Positions 5,175-5,249 of a stretch of DNA of 5,249 nt are shown one piece after another. Below the pieces are notes generated by a model. The model was given only the letters and a program-made list of their open reading frames with translations, had not been told where the DNA came from and made no database searches. The DNA is from an uncultured Alistipes sp. (lineage in GTDB: Bacteria; Bacteroidota; Bacteroidia; Bacteroidales; Rikenellaceae), in the NCBI GenBank assembly GCA_900549685.1, contig UROX01000167.1, forward strand, positions 1 through 5,249. Reading direction: 5' to 3'. The number at the start of each line of letters is the position of its first letter. The first letter of the stretch is position 1. Position numbers and translations under genes: made by a program.

Positions 5175-5197
5175 CCAACCCTAAAGTGCTGTAAACT

Positions 5198-5249
5198 GCC
5201 GATGTAGCTCAGTTGGCCAGAGCAGCTGATTTGTAATCAGCTGGTCGGG
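5198..5249 (+). tRNA. trnT: tRNA-Thr(UGU), 3' end beyond the window
   Basis: The first 52 bases of a tRNA are present. The acceptor 5' strand is GCCGATG (5198-5204), followed by TA, a D arm with stems GCTC (5207-5210) and GAGC (5220-5223), an anticodon stem GCTGA/TCAGC (5225-5229/5237-5241) and the loop TTTGTAA (5230-5236). The anticodon TGT at 5232-5234 reads ACA, so this is threonine. The variable loop follows at 5242-5246, and the T stem begins with GGG before the window ends; about 24 bases are missing. In Bacteroides, as I recall, a tRNA-Thr heads a tRNA cluster followed by tuf, so this is probably the first gene of such an operon. Confidence 0.95.

Larger units (their letters stand above)
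4887..5197. other. AT-rich regulatory intergenic region between yjbQ and tRNA-Thr
   Basis: This stretch holds two plus-strand promoter candidates (5024-5055 and 5144-5174), a minus-strand -7-like box at 5035-5042 (TATTTTTG), a DnaA-box match at 4970-4978 and a small GC hairpin 4916-4920/4925-4929. From about 4960 it is clearly AT-rich, unlike the GC-rich spacers upstream of xerC and rnr. The only open frame is a 34-codon one at 5080-5184, which overlaps the tRNA promoter and is probably chance. Confidence 0.6.

Noticed and set aside
4887..5197. Replication origin because of a DnaA box and AT-rich DNA
   Set aside because: Only one DnaA box was found and no dnaA, dnaN or similar gene is near.
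5198..5249. Integrase (xerC) and tRNA as ends of a genomic island
   Set aside because: The recombinase is a housekeeping Xer protein in an operon with hpf, 4 kb from the tRNA; no duplicated tRNA end or phage genes are seen.

Overview
The window reads as a housekeeping stretch of a GC-rich Bacteroidota chromosome, probably Alistipes-like (Rikenellaceae). The taxon is inferred from the protein character and from several promoter-like boxes of the Bacteroidota form TAnnTTTG, in one case with a TTTG element 19 bp upstream. I recognise four protein genes and one tRNA cut by the right edge, and I see no mobile element, CRISPR array or defence system. I did not find an exciting undescribed system; the most unusual part is a 400-base GC-rich, hairpin-rich gap upstream of the RNase R gene.

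Layout. Bases 1-28 look like the 3' half of a terminator belonging to a gene left of the window. After a noncoding stretch come xerC (280-1239), a site-specific tyrosine recombinase, and hpf (1242-1535), a short ribosome hibernation factor. They lie two bases apart and look like one operon, closed by a strong terminator at 1557-1588. A gap to 1985 with no convincing gene carries a series of inverted repeats and ends in a promoter-like element. It is followed by rnr (1986-4181), encoding the 3'-5' exoribonuclease RNase R. A hairpin at 4225-4255 with A and T tracts on opposite sides probably terminates both rnr and the convergent gene yjbQ (4336-4749, minus strand), a UPF0047-family protein. yjbQ has a promoter-like box at 4879-4886.

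The right end (about 4890-5197) is AT-rich and regulatory. It has two plus-strand promoter candidates, a perfect DnaA-box 9-mer and finally tRNA-Thr(UGU), which starts at 5198 and runs off the window. From memory of Bacteroides genomes, xerC-hpf is followed there by a tRNA cluster and tuf. The tRNA here is probably the first of that cluster, with rnr and yjbQ lying in between.

The shared theme is chromosome and ribosome upkeep: dimer resolution (XerC), ribosome protection in stationary phase (HPF), structured-RNA and rRNA turnover (RNase R), and translation (tRNA-Thr). YjbQ is an outlier of uncertain cellular role.
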